DNA of 64,000 nt from Lathyrus oleraceus (GCF_024323335.1 NC_066581.1:429120136-429184135); one strand, 5' to 3'; positions 1-10,343 are shown, numbered from the stretch's first letter. Program-made: numbers and translations. Notes: generated from the letters alone by a model not told the origin.

Positions 1-686
1 CTTTCAGATCTGGACTTTAGCGCTACGGACTTGTTCCTTTTCTGAGGTTCATCCTCCTCTAGTTCTATCTCATGACTTCTGAGAGAACTAACAAGTTCTT
101 CAAGGCTGATATTGTTCAGATCCTTTGACAGCTTCAGAGCAGTAACCATAGGTCTCCATTTCTTTGGCAGACTTCTTACTATCTTCTTAACATGATCTGC
201 AGTCGTGTATCCTTTGTCTAGCACTTTAAGACCTGCAATAAGAGTTTGAAATCTAGAAAACATAGCCTCTATAGCTTCGTCATCTTCCATTTTGAAGGCT
301 TCATATTTCTGGATAAGCGCCAGAGCCTTCGTCTCCTTGACTTGGGAGTTTCCTTCATGGGTCATCTTCAGAGAGTCAAGTATATCTTTGGCTGTCTCTC
401 TGTTGGTGATCTTTTCATATTCGTTGTATGATATAGCATTTAGAAGTATTGTTCTGGCCTTGTGGTGATTTTTGAAGACACGTTTCTGATCTTCTGACAT
501 CTTACTTCTGGAAACTTCAGCTCCATTTAAGACTGGAGGTGTGTATCCATCTGTGACAATGTCCCAGAGGTCAGCGTCATAACCAAGAAAGAAACTTTCG
601 ATTCTATCTTTCCAGTAATCAAATTTTTCTCCATCAAAAACAGGAGGCTTGGCATTGTAAGAATCTCTTTCATTTGAGTGGGCCAT
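1..686 (-). CDS. gag: Ty1/copia gag, N-terminal part (element S, runs off the left edge)
   Basis: An open frame reads leftward from an ATG at 686-684 to the window edge (about 228 codons) without a stop. The N-terminus begins MAHSNERDSYNAKPPVFDG and is followed by DYWKDRIESFF, the usual start of copia gag polyproteins of the UBN2/DUF4219 kind. Further on it has the helical gag core (KARTILLNAIS, SLKMTHEGNSQVKE, KKIVRSLPKKWRPMVTAL). Gag is the capsid-like structural protein that packages element RNA in cytoplasmic particles. The zinc knuckle and pol would lie left of the window. It sits just downstream of the PBS and LTR at 755-1811 in element sense, so the start is well supported. SIRE/Maximus lineage is inferred from gag and LTR type. 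Confidence 0.85.
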   Translation of the reverse strand, partial: MAHSNERDSYNAKPPVFDGEKFDYWKDRIESFFLGYDADLWDIVTDGYTPPVLNGAEVSRSKMSEDQKRVFKNHHKARTILLNAISYNEYEKITNRETAKDILDSLKMTHEGNSQVKETKALALIQKYEAFKMEDDEAIEAMFSRFQTLIAGLKVLDKGYTTADHVKKIVRSLPKKWRPMVTALKLSKDLNNISLEELVSSLRSHEIELEEDEPQKRNKSVALKSRSE

Positions 687-754
687 TGTTTTTCTCGTAC
701 TGGATCTCTCTACACGGTTAAGTGTTTGATTAGAAAATCAATAACAGAGCCGGA

Positions 755-766
755 GCTCTGATACCA
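755..766 (-). other. Primer binding site (initiator tRNA-Met type) of copia element S
   Basis: On the minus strand this reads TGGTATCAGAGC, the classic plant copia PBS complementary to the 3' end of initiator tRNA-Met. It lies 2 nt inside the LTR end at 769. The 687-754 stretch between PBS and gag ATG is the short untranslated leader, with nothing else evident. Confidence 0.92.
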
Positions 767-768
767 AT

Positions 769-1811
769 TGAAGGTGAGAAAAACAAGAAAGGGGGGTTTG
801 AATTGTTTGGAAAAATAAGCGCTTTTCAAAATGAAAATCACACAAGGATTTTATACTGGTTCGCTTATAACACAAAGCTACTCCAGTCCACCCGGCCAAG
901 GTGATTTCGCCTTCAACAAGGACTTAATCCACTAATCTTGAAAGATTACAAACAACGTCTAAGATACAAAATCTCTTAGCCCTCTCAAGTATACAGACTA
1001 CACAGAGTCACTTGAGGAAATCAACAAACAATAGAAGAAGGATTTATGTAAACTAGAGTGCTTCTAAGAAAGCAAGTATTACAAAATTAAGAACAAGAGT
1101 TTTTCACGTAATAAGCAAAAGCTTCGTGAAGATAGAGAGCAAAAGTGTTTTTCTTGTTGATGTTTCAGTATGATTTTTCCTCGTATGTGTGGTACTGAAA
1201 ATTGATTTTCAATCCTTTATATAGATCAGTTGAAGAGTAGTTGAAACTGGTGGATATTGAGATGAAGTTACGCCATCACATAATTAGCTAATGCAGGATG
1301 ACTTTTTCTTCTTGAAATGACTTCTTACCACAAGTAGTATTTTCTTTATTGAGATTGGAGATTAACGTCTCTTTCTCAATTAGGAAATCCATTTGAAAAT
1401 CTTTACTTGTCTTCAACGTTACTCTTTCATGATTAGCAAATCCATAATCAGAGTATTTGTGTTTCTGGAGAACCTTGGAATCTTGCTTCTGATGTTGATC
1501 TAAATAGATTCTTCAGAAAGCGTTGTTCAGAGTCAGAGGTTCTAGGACTTACTTCCTGTTAAGATGCTTCTGATACTTGTTGTTTAGTTCAGAGTTTGAC
1601 TTTCTTGAACTTGTTTCTTCTTCAGAGCTTCTGATCATTTGATAATATGCTTCTGATCTGATACTCTATCTGATGACATCATCAGATTTCTTACTTCTTT
1701 CTTTAGAACCCTGCACACTTAGAAACTTTTCGTTAGGGTGCCATTTTTGGTTTCATCCTTTGTTATCATCAAAATCAAGGAATCTGTTGTAGAACAATTT
1801 TTGTTCTTACA
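769..1811 (-). mobile_element. 5' LTR of copia element S (1043 bp)
   Basis: The LTR is bounded by TG at 769 and CA at 1811 (plus strand), directly next to the PBS, so in element sense it starts TGTAAGAACAAAAATTG and ends CACCTTCA. A TATA-like box (TATATAAAGG, minus) lies at 1214-1223. The upstream U3 part (about 1480-1690) is rich in CTTCTGA/TCAGAG repeats and has an 8-bp dyad at 1669-1686 (TCTGATGA-CA-TCATCAGA). Only one LTR is visible, so age and target-site duplication cannot be read. The sequence after 1811 is an Ogre-type LTR, so S probably inserted into that LTR. Confidence 0.88.
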
Positions 1812-2388
1812 TACTCCTTCTACTACAGGCGAGTAAGTCTCCAAAGGTCGAGCATCCGGTAGATTGCGTAGTGACGTCGTTCGTCCAAAACCCAATCCCC
1901 AACCCCGTAGTTAGCCGAACTACGGCTTGCTCTGATTCTCATTCCAGATGAGATACGTAGGCATAAGACGCGATGTCTTAGCGAGCACACATCCCCCAAC
2001 CCATAGGTCAGCCGAGCTACGAAGACTCTGATTCTCATATTCAGATGAGATACGTATGTAGTGGATGCGACATCCGCGCGAGTCATTTCTCTTAACCTTT
2101 TTAGTAAATAAACACATTAGGTAAACCCACACCCTTTAGACGAAAACCACAAAAGTGGATCCCGTAGAGTACTATGGACACGTAGGGGTGCTAATACCTT
2201 CCCTTCGCATAACCGACTCCCGAACCCAAGATTTGGTTGCGAGACCCCATCTTGTCCTTTCCTTTTTCAGGTTTACTTCGAGCGTTTCCTTTCCCTCCTT
2301 TGGGATGAATAACGCACGGTGGCGACTCTTCTGTCTTTTTCTTTCGCCGGTTGTTTTTTTCGCGCACTGTATTTTTCAGGTTGCGACA
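1812..2388 (+). mobile_element. 3' end of an Ogre/Tat-type LTR (element A, left LTR remnant)
   Basis: The sequence matches the 3' ends of the other Ogre-type LTRs here: repeated GAGATACGTA modules with CGA-loop hairpins (1964-1980, 2061-2077), a CCGTAG-AGTA-CTATGG hairpin (2162-2177), then GGGGTGCTAATACCTTCCC, a GGTGGCGACTC block and a terminal GCGACA at 2388. It is clearly diverged from the end of the LTR at 4115-8452, so the two are probably not a simple LTR pair of one insertion. The left part is cut by copia element S. Short ORFs here are not genes. Confidence 0.72.
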
Positions 2389-3153
2389 GTAGTTCCCCAA
2401 CGAGCCGGAAGATTATTGTTCCCCAGCGGAGGTATCCATGGATAGTTCCTCAGCAGCCAGGTTTGAAGTGCTGTAATCCCCATCAGGGTTGAGTTGACAG
2501 TTTCCCCAGCGGAAGTCTGCAGTGTTATTTCCCCAGCGGAGGTAGGAATCGTTTGTTTATTTCCTCTGCGGAATCCCCAAGTGGATCGGGTTCAGTAGAG
2601 GTCATCCCCAACGAGGATCATCTATTCCCCAGCAGCAGTGTTGTTCCCCACTGAAAGGCGGTGTTTTCCCAATGGATGACTCCCCAGTTGGTTTAGTTTC
2701 TCTGTCGTTCCCAGAGTGTCAGATCAGTAAAGCAGTCCCAGCAGTGTGTCTCCCCACAGAGCTGGAAGAACAACTCAGAGTTGTTCGCTCGGAAGCGGTC
2801 GTGTGCTTTCCCAGCAGGAGTTCTCCTCCATTTGCATTTTGCATGTAGTAATCGTCATTTGCATCTTCAAATTGCGTAGTATTTCCATTCAATATGGAGC
2901 ATTACGCCACAAAAACTCAAACATATGCATATATATGTTACACCGGTTGGATCATATCCCCAGTAGAGGCGGATCGTATTTCAACATCTGTATGCCATAT
3001 TTGCAACAGTTGCTCCTGACAGCATTCAGGATTGATATTCCCTAGAGAGGTTTATTTCCTCACTCGTTCGTGAAGGGAAAGTTTTGATTGACGCCCCCAG
3101 TGTAGTCCCTGGCAGGTGCTTGCCCTATCTTGGCATATGTATATGTCATCCTT

Positions 3154-3979
3154 GTGATACCGGTTAGTGTCATATAAACACTCGTGTGTGTTCTTTTTTG
3201 GTGTCGGTAAACATCAAGTCTCATCCCAGTCATCGTTAAATGTCTGGTTGTATATTTTTTTCCAGTCATCGGTAAATGTCTGGTCGTCCCTTTTTGGTGT
3301 CGGTAAACATCATCTTTCGATGTCGGTAAACATCGAGTTTTTCCCAGTCATCAGTAAATGCCTGGTTGTGAAGTATTTCTCTATCAAATCCCCAGTAGAG
3401 TCGTCGGTAAGCGTTTTGTCTGTTTCCAGTTGTAAATATCTTTTTCCTCCCCAGTTGGAGTTTGCCATCGGTAAATGGTACCGTTTTCCTTGATATCATG
3501 TGTATATCAAGTCGGCTATTCCCAAGCCGCCATCGGTAAATGGCCTCGTTTTCTTCGATATCGGTAAATATCGAATCCCCAGCTTGTCCACCATCGGTAA
3601 ATGGCCTCGCTTTCTTCGATATCGGTAAATATCGAATGCCTAGTTCAGCCGCCATCGGTAAATGGCCTCGCTTTATGTGACATCTGTTTTCCAGCAGCCA
3701 TCGGTAAATGGTCTTGCTGACTTCGATATCGGTAAATATCAAAGGTTGTTTTGAAGTCACCATCGGTAAATGGCCTTGCTTCCTGTAAGTATCAGATCCC
3801 AGTTGAAGCCACCATCGGTAAATGGTCCCGCTTCCTTTGGATGTTGTTTCCCAGCCGCCATCGGTAAATGGCCTCGCTGACGTTGATATCGGTAAATATC
3901 AAGTTTCCAGTAAAGCCGCCATCGGTAAATGGCCTTGCTTTCCTGAGGTTTTATTGAGCATCCGCCATCGGTAAATGGC
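3154..3979 (+). repeat. Array of about 20 mini-hairpins with constant loop CGGTAA
   Basis: About twenty short inverted repeats share the loop CGGTAA (a few CGTTAA, CAGTAA or CGGTTA) but have different paired stems: CGATGT/ACATCG (3318-3335 region), TTCGATAT/ATATCGAA (3555-3576, 3615-3636), TTGATAT/ATATCAA (near 3883), GCCAT/ATGGC (several), ACCAT/ATGGT (near 3812). Spacing is irregular, mostly 40-70 bp, and linkers are often CTCGCTTTC or TTCCCAG. Tandem repeats in Ogre 3' untranslated regions are known and can seed satellites. The constant-loop, variable-stem design is what stands out. Confidence 0.85.
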
Positions 3980-4101
3980 CTTGCTTTTCTTTGATTCATC
4001 CCTGCAGAGTGCAAATTTCTACGGTTCTTTGGTATTCAATCCCTGTGTACCTTGAAGGTCTGACAGTCGTTGCTCTCATCCGTTCAGGCTCCCAGTTGAT
4101 T

Positions 4102-4114
4102 GAATAGGGGCAGC
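4102..4114 (+). other. Polypurine tract of element A
   Basis: GAATAGGGGCAGC lies immediately before the LTR start TGTAGCACC. The same tract occurs, on the minus strand, next to the LTR of element D at 59158-59175. It primes plus-strand DNA synthesis and marks 4115-8452 as a 3' LTR rather than a solo LTR. Confidence 0.85.
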
Positions 4115-5745
4115 TGTAGCACCTTAAATTTGCACCTCCCATTTGTACATTCATTTCATTTTTAGGTCATTAACATTGCATTTAACATTGCATAGTACCT
4201 TGCATTTCCTCAGTCAAAACTAGCATCAAGGAGTTTCATCTGTGCAAGAGAACAAGAGAATTTCCATGAGGTGAAGGCCCTATGGTTGTTCTAGATAGCT
4301 TACATGACATAAGGTTCATTTTGATGCAAGTTGGCCAAGTGTTGAAGGCTCAAAGTCCACAGTGCATGACCAGGTCATCTAAGGCCCATAAAAGTCAACT
4401 GTAAGTCAACTGAGGGCTAGGAGATGGAGAATTGGTTTGAGACACTCCATTCATGTCTAAAAGAGGTTTATTCTTCATGTTAAACATTTATCTTGAAGGA
4501 TTTGAAGCCAGATCAAAAGTTTCCAAAAATGGAAGATGACCTGTAATTTTCAAGTTTCCAAAAATAGAAAGTTTTTGGACCAACTTCAACTCAACTTTCC
4601 AATATCAAAGAAGCTTCAAATGAAATTTTGTCCAACATGAAAGTTGAATATCTTTCTCTCCCATTTCCAAAAAGTCCAAGATCATGAATTTCTAATGAAT
4701 GGTTAAGGAGTTATGATCAAATCATGACAAAGTGTGCTTGAAAATTCAAATGGCCATATCTTTTGAACCAAGACTTCAAATTTGGTGGTTCTTTTTGCAC
4801 TTTGCTTCTCATAACATGTAGTTTCCAAAACATCCATTACATGGCATGAATCTCATTTGCATGATCATTTGCTTGTTCATGAAGTTTTTTGAAGGAAAAT
4901 TGCTAAAATCATTTTGGTTGATCACATGCATGAAATTCCAATTCTGATTGGTGCATGGGCTTATTTTGGATGAATTTGGGCCTTGGTGGTGCACTGTTCA
5001 CGTGGCCATCTCATGCATGGAGTGAAAATACAAATTGATGCATACACCTTGTAACTTGCTAATCTCATTTAGTTTTGGCTTAAGCTTACTTTCAGAATCA
5101 TTAGCAAGACATATATAAGCATAATCACAACTGCATTTGCCATTAACAAAGTTCAGATCTAGAAATTGGTTTTTGCTCTCAATTTTCATCTTGCTCGATT
5201 TTGAAAATTCTTCACATAAACCTCATTTCTCTTGGTAAATTCATGATCCTGGAAAAGTTTAGAGAAAAGTTGAACGTGAATCTTGAAGAATTCATGATCC
5301 TGGATTCACATGTGTTTGAGCTTCATATTCTTCATCAATCATCTCCACAAGACTTCTAGAATCGATCTGGACCATTACAAGCCTTGGATAGTGCAGTTCA
5401 AAGGTTCTGCTCTTCAAGAGGTTAATATTCGATCTCACTTATTCTCAAATCCATGTGTATGTTTGTGTAGATCTTGGTTTGTTCAGAATTCTGGTAGAAA
5501 AATCAATTGAAATGGTGCATTATCCATGAAGTTATGCATGATTAAAGTTTGAGATGCAAAAATGTTTTTCTTCGATTTGATCTTGTTATGATGAATTAGG
5601 ATTAAATGTTTGTTGATCTTTGATCTACATGGAAAATGCTTTGCAATGATGTTCTTGTTTTTGATTTCTGAGATTTTCTGGATTTTATGGAAATTTGAAG
5701 ATGAATCTTCATCTTCTTCGTGATGAAGATGATGAATCTTCATGT

Positions 5746-5817
5746 TTAGCTACGAAGCCTGGGAAATTAGCTACGAATGTTCATCATTGGCTACGAATCC
5801 TTGCATTTAGCTACGAA
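5746..5817 (+). repeat. Four about 20-bp repeats with core TAGCTACGAA inside LTR A
   Basis: The core TTAGCTACGAA (once TTGGCTACGAA) starts at 5746, 5767, 5787 and 5807. The helical-turn-like spacing of 20-21 bp would suit factor-binding sites. Just downstream are two GGCGCGCT direct copies flanking a small hairpin, AAAACG-ACAC-CGTTTT, at 5845-5860. Confidence 0.75.
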
Positions 5818-7756
5818 TTTCTGGGCGCGCTTAGGGTTTTGGTGAAAACGACACCGTTTTGGTGAGGCGCGCTCACATTTGAATCTGGCCAAGGATCGAT
5901 TCCCAGCGAAGGCAGTTTTTCAAATTGCTTCACATTTTCACATTTTCCCTCCATTTGCCATGCCTTGATCATGTTTGACTTCAATTTTTTTTCCCAACTT
6001 CATAAAATCATATAAAATTGAGAAATCATCCAATTCAATCCCAATTTTTTGCAAAATGCTCCTTGTTTCGTCTAGTTTTTTATGATCATGAATTGGAAAG
6101 TTTTGCATGGCTGGAAAATTAATTTGCTCTAGGATGATTGAACACATGTACATTTATGACCTTGCTTTGTTCAAACTATCATGAAATGCTTGTTTTTAAT
6201 CCAATGGACTTGAAATTTTACATGCTGATTCTAAACACATTGATGGACATTTTGGATTTGGTTTGGTATTTTTCTCATGCACCATTTCTGTTTTATGCTT
6301 GTGTTAACATGGTGTGACAATTTGTGTCACACCTTTTGATGCCCAACTTGTGCAATTTAATTTCCATGCCAAATCACCTCTAATGCTTCTGATTTTTCGT
6401 ATGATGGATGTTTTGGATGTGTTGTATGATCATGATATTTTCCAGAGTTATTTGAACCATTTCTGATGTGATTTGGAATTTTGAATCTCATTGTCCATTT
6501 GTATGCCTTGAATTGGTCATTGACTTCTCTTGCCTATTACATGAACTTGCATGATGATTTTGCTTTGGTCCTTTTTAGGACTTGTTCTTGATTGGTTAAA
6601 TATGATTCATGTTGAGTTTGAGCTTCTGTTTTGGATTTTTGATTCCCTTTTGACCCTAGGCTTTGACCTAGTGGTTTGTTACTTACCATTTGAGTTGTGA
6701 TTTCAGGTTCAAGTGTGCATCTCCTTGATTGATGTTGCTCCTTCATTTGAGCTTGATCATTTGTTGTTGTTGGCTAACACTTGCTTGTTTTGTAGGCTTT
6801 GAGGATATTCACTTGTGTTTATGGCTTATGTATTGCATATTGGGTTGTCTGTTTGATATTGACTGTTGACTATTGTTTGAGTTTTGTACTGATTGGTTTA
6901 GCTGTTTCCACAGGTACCTAAGTTGCTTTAAGTTCATTTGAACTTTGCTTTGCTTGCTTGTGGTTGGCATTACCACTGAGGTATAATTCCTTGATCTTCA
7001 TGTAGTCTGGAAGACCTACTGTTATTGGTAGGCACCTGTCTGAAGCCCTCCTTAAGAGGCAATGCTTGTGTTTGTTTAATTTTGTGCCAAGCAGGTAAAG
7101 TCCTCTTAAGAGGCAATTGGCAGATAAAAGGGATGTGCAATCCATCCCCTGCTATTCAGTTGTGTCACTCACTTTGCTCACACCATGTATTGATGCATTG
7201 TGAGTAAGAACCCAAAATCTAGTCCATAGAGTCAGTCATTTGTGGAGAAGAGTTCCTTCATTCTGAACTCCCACACTTTTTATTTGATTCAAGCTCTCCC
7301 AGGCCAGAGGTAAGAGCTGTGAGGTCTTACCCTCACTTCCCATTTCATCTTCTTCACCCTAACTCTCAATGTTAGGGTTAAGAGCTAAAAAACACCCCAC
7401 TCCAGTTGGCTTGTTTCTACAGCCTAGCCTTGTATGAGCCCATTGTTTGCATATAGTGTGTGTGCTTGCTTTATTGTGCTTGTTTGCTTGATTGTGCTGT
7501 TTAGGCTAGCTTGCTTCCTGTGCAAGTTAGGATAGAAACCTCAATATAGGGTTCGTATGCATGATAACTTCTAGGCTCGAGTCGTAGTCTCCCTAGTAGC
7601 TTGTTATCTCCCTTTGTCTCTGGTTAAGTTAGAAGTTCTTTCCCTGTTAAGGGGAACTACATCGCCCTGATCCTCATACCAGATGAGGTACGTAGGCAGG
7701 AGATGAGCTGATCTCTCCGGGCGCCCTTTTTCTTTTTCAACCCTTTTGTGTGTGTT

Positions 7757-7984
7757 GGAGTCTGACATAAGCCCAGCGATTGGTAGTCGGTTTCCTGTGT
7801 CTTGTGTGTGTTGGAGTCTGGCGTAAGTCCAGCGATTAGCAGTTGGTTTCCTGTGTGTGTTTGTTGGTTCGGAGTCTGATGTAAGTCCAGCGATTGGCGT
7901 TCGGTTTCCATGTTTGCCTGTTTGTGTGGAGTCTGACGTAAGTCCAGCGATTGGCAGTCGGTTCCTGTTTGTGTTTTGTTTGGC
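7757..7984 (+). repeat. Four tandem copies of a 57-bp unit in LTR A
   Basis: Copies start with GGAGTCTG at 7757, 7813, 7871 and 7928 (periods 56, 58, 57) and share TAAGTCCAGCGATTGGC and TCGGTTTCC. The array creates spurious minus-strand ORFs. It lies in the downstream part of the LTR, shortly before the GATACGTAGGC and hairpin modules. Confidence 0.85.
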
Positions 7985-8252
7985 GTGCATTAGCCGAGCT
8001 ACGAGTGCTCTGATTCTTCTCCGGTCAGAGAAGATATGTATGCATAGGATGCGACATCCTAGCGAGCACGTTTCCCCTGTTCCCGAACTACGTCGACTCT
8101 GATGTCTGTGTCTGACAGACTACGTAGGCCCAGGATGCGATATCCTACCGAGTCCCGTTTCTTCCGTCTTTCATCTGTGTTTCAGTTCAGTGTGTGTGCA
8201 GTTTGTGAGCAGTCTTTAGCAACCTTTCTTCTATTCTTTTTTAGCGTGGATC

Positions 8253-8301
8253 CCGTCGAGTACGACGGATGCGTAGGGGTGCTAATACCTTCCCTTCGCA
8301 T
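8253..8301 (+). promoter_or_regulatory. Conserved LTR-end hairpin block (element A, 3' LTR)
   Basis: A perfect 6-bp hairpin CCGTCG-AGTA-CGACGG (8253-8268) is followed by 7 nt and GGGGTGCTAATACCTTCCC. That block is itself enclosed by a second stem, ATGCGTAGGG (8269-8278) with CCCTTCGCAT (8292-8301), having one mismatch. Equivalent hairpins occur at 2162-2177, 15956-15971 and 44112-44127 with different stem sequences. The function is not known to me; its place upstream of the PBS in the RNA suggests a leader structure. Confidence 0.7.
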
Positions 8302-8452
8302 AACCGACTCCCGATCCTATCAATCTCTGGTCGCGAGACCATTCCTTTCCAGGTTTACTTCGTGCGTTTCCTTTCCCGCCTTTGGGATAAATAACGCACG
8401 GTGGCGGCTCTGTTGTTTCATTTTCCCGCCGGTTTTTTCGCGTAATGCGACA

Positions 8453-10083
8453 GTAATCATCAAGTACTTGATGAGCCAAATGATCAGCTAACACACTTCC
8501 TTTGATTGCTTTTTGGGTAGTATACTGGATATCATACTCTGTTAAAATCATCTGCCATCTTGCTATTCTTCCGGAGAGAGCAGGTTTCTCAAATATATAT
8601 TTGATAGGATCCATCTTAGAAATCAATAAAGTGGTATGATTCAACATATACTGTCTTAGTCGGCGAGCAGCCCAAGCCAAAGCACAACAAGTTTTCTCAA
8701 GCAGTGAGTATCTTGTTTCACAGTCGGTAAACTTTTTGCTAAGGTAGTATATTGCATGCTCTTTTCGACCAGACTCGTCATGTTGCCCCAACACACACCC
8801 CATTGAATTTTCTAACACGGTCAAATACATGATTAGAGGTCCTCCTTCAACTGGTGGCATCAGAATTGGAGGTTCTTGGAGATACTTCTTGATTTTGTCA
8901 AAAGCTTCTTGACATTCATCATTCCATATTATCTCTTGATTTTTCCTCAGTAATTTGAAGATGGGTTTGCAAGTAGCAGTCAAATGGGAGATAAATCGGG
9001 CAATGTAATTCAAGCGTCCCAAGAAACCTCTGACTTCTTTATCTGTACGGGGAACTGGCATTTCTTGAATAGCTCTCACCTTAGCCGGGTCAACCTCAAT
9101 TCCTTTACCACTGACAATAAAGCCCAAGAGTTTACCGGATCTTACTCCAAAGGTGCATTTGTTCGGGTTCAATCTCAACTTGTATTTCTTCAACCTCTCA
9201 AACAGTTTGTATAAATGATCGAGATGTTCTTCTTCAGTATGAGATCTGGCTATCATGTCATCCACATATACCTCTATTTCATGATGGATCATATCATGGA
9301 ACAAAACCACCATAGCACGCTGGTATGTTGCCCCTGCATTCTTTAAACCGAATGGCATTACTTTGTAACAGAAAGTGCCCCATTGTGTCACAAACGTAGT
9401 TTTCTCCATGTCTTCAGGTGCCATCTTAATCTGGTTATAACTTGAGAATCCATCCATGAATGAGAATACCTTGTGTTGAGCGGTGTTATCTACCAGAACA
9501 TCAATGTGCAGAAGTGGAAAGTCATCTTTGGGACTTGCTTTATTCAAATCTCTGTAATCTACACACATTCGCACCTTACCATCCTTCTTTTGCACTGATA
9601 CCACATTAGAAACCCATTGAGGATAAGAAGTAACAGCTAGAAAACCTGCATTAAATTGTTTCATAACCCCGGCTTTGATTTTCTCAGACATTTCAGGACG
9701 CATGCGACGAACCTTTTGCTTAACAGGATGACAATCTTCCTTCATCGGCAAACGATGTACTACTATATCAGTATCCAGTCCTGGCATGTCTTCATAAGAC
9801 CAAGCAAAAATCTCTACATAGTCATGTAACATCTGAATCAATCTTTCTTTGACACTGTTTTCCAAGCCTGCTCCTATTTTGACTTCTTTCTTGTCTACTT
9901 AGTACCCAGATTTACAATTTCAATTGATTCCTCATGCGGCTGTATAGTCTTTTCTTCTTGCAGTAACAGTATGGCAAGCTCTCCAGGCACTTCGCAATCT
10001 TCCTCACTTCCATCCTCGGCTTGGTAGATCAGATTTTTAAAGCCATAATTAACAGTAGCAGAATTATTATCAACAGGATCCAT
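8453..10083 (-). pseudogene. pol: Ogre/Tat pol fragment: reverse transcriptase and RNase H, truncated (element C)
   Basis: The main open frame starts at 9865 and runs to the junction at 8453 (471 codons of element sequence). It includes the RT N-terminal segment (AWSYEDMPGL, about 21-30), the catalytic YVDD at 200-203, the LGQHDE region and the start of RNase H (AIKGSVLADHL). RT and RNase H copy element RNA into DNA in cytoplasmic particles. A preceding segment from 10083 (MDPVDNNSATV) is in another frame with a stop near 9898, so a small frameshift separates them. Integrase is absent because element A inserted at 8453. Only one frameshift and otherwise open sequence indicate that C is much younger than element B. 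Confidence 0.9.
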
Positions 10084-10343
10084 AGTGGATATGGATCTGC
10101 AATTTGTTACGTGAGTGTGTGTAAGAAAACATAGCTTATTTGAAAGATGACAGGAAAGATAAAGAGCGCAATATTTGAATGCACAAAGTCCATTGATTTA
10201 TTGAATGTGAATATGCTTATGAAAATGACAAAACCCTTAACAAATTAGCTATTGTGCCCCGGGCATAGACACAATGCTTTAAGAAGTTCAATTGTTCATA
10301 ATAAAAACTACAAAATTTGAAACACTAAAATAAGCAATAACAA
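10084..10343 (-). other. Putative intron between protease and RT (element C)
   Basis: About 260 bp without coding sequence separates gag-pro (stop at 10344) from the pol segment starting at 10083. Published Ogre elements have a spliced intron at this place. A possible acceptor TTGCAG (minus, AG at 10098-10097) precedes an open stretch leading into the ATG at 10083. A donor is not clear. Element B has the same layout at 22618-22866. Confidence 0.5.

Larger units (their letters stand above)
2389..4114 (+). other. 3' internal untranslated region of Ogre-type element A (no coding sequence)
   Basis: This 1.7-kb stretch starts right after the LTR end and runs to a polypurine tract. It is full of TTCCCCAG-type phrases like the region after integrase in element B (about 42600-43260), so it looks like the 3' untranslated part of an Ogre element. 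No PBS like that of element C, no gag and no pol are present between the LTR end and this region. Element A has therefore lost its entire coding section or is a recombinant. The right half carries the hairpin array at 3154-3979. The ORFs of up to 165 codons on the minus strand are by-products of the repeats. Confidence 0.7.
4115..8452 (+). mobile_element. 3' LTR of Ogre-type element A (4338 bp)
   Basis: The LTR starts TGTAGCACC after a polypurine tract and ends GCGACA at 8452, where RNase H coding sequence of element C begins on the other strand. Multi-kilobase LTRs are typical of legume Ogre elements. The first 100 bp match the LTR start at 63374 (element E). It contains four about 20-bp repeats at 5746-5817, four 57-bp repeats at 7757-7984, CGA-loop hairpins (8045-8061, 8131-8145) and the conserved hairpin block at 8253-8301. 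No protein gene is seen; ORFs such as those at 7604-7990 (minus) arise from the tandem repeat. The flanking gtaat (8453-8457) is the likely target duplication; its partner is outside the window. Confidence 0.88.

Noticed and set aside
3154..3979. CRISPR-like array (short repeats with spacers)
   Set aside because: Repeats are degenerate hairpins in a retrotransposon of a plant genome, spacing is irregular, and there are no cas genes.
3266..4014. Minus-strand ORFs of 165 and 85 codons
   Set aside because: They are translations of the hairpin repeat array, with repeated IYRW/FTDGG phrases and no domain.
7604..7990. Minus-strand ORF of 128 codons
   Set aside because: It arises from the 57-bp tandem repeat in LTR A (repeated PIAGLTSDS phrases).
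4115..8452. Solo LTR
   Set aside because: A polypurine tract and Ogre 3' UTR precede it, and the flanking 5-mers (gcagc and gtaat) do not match.
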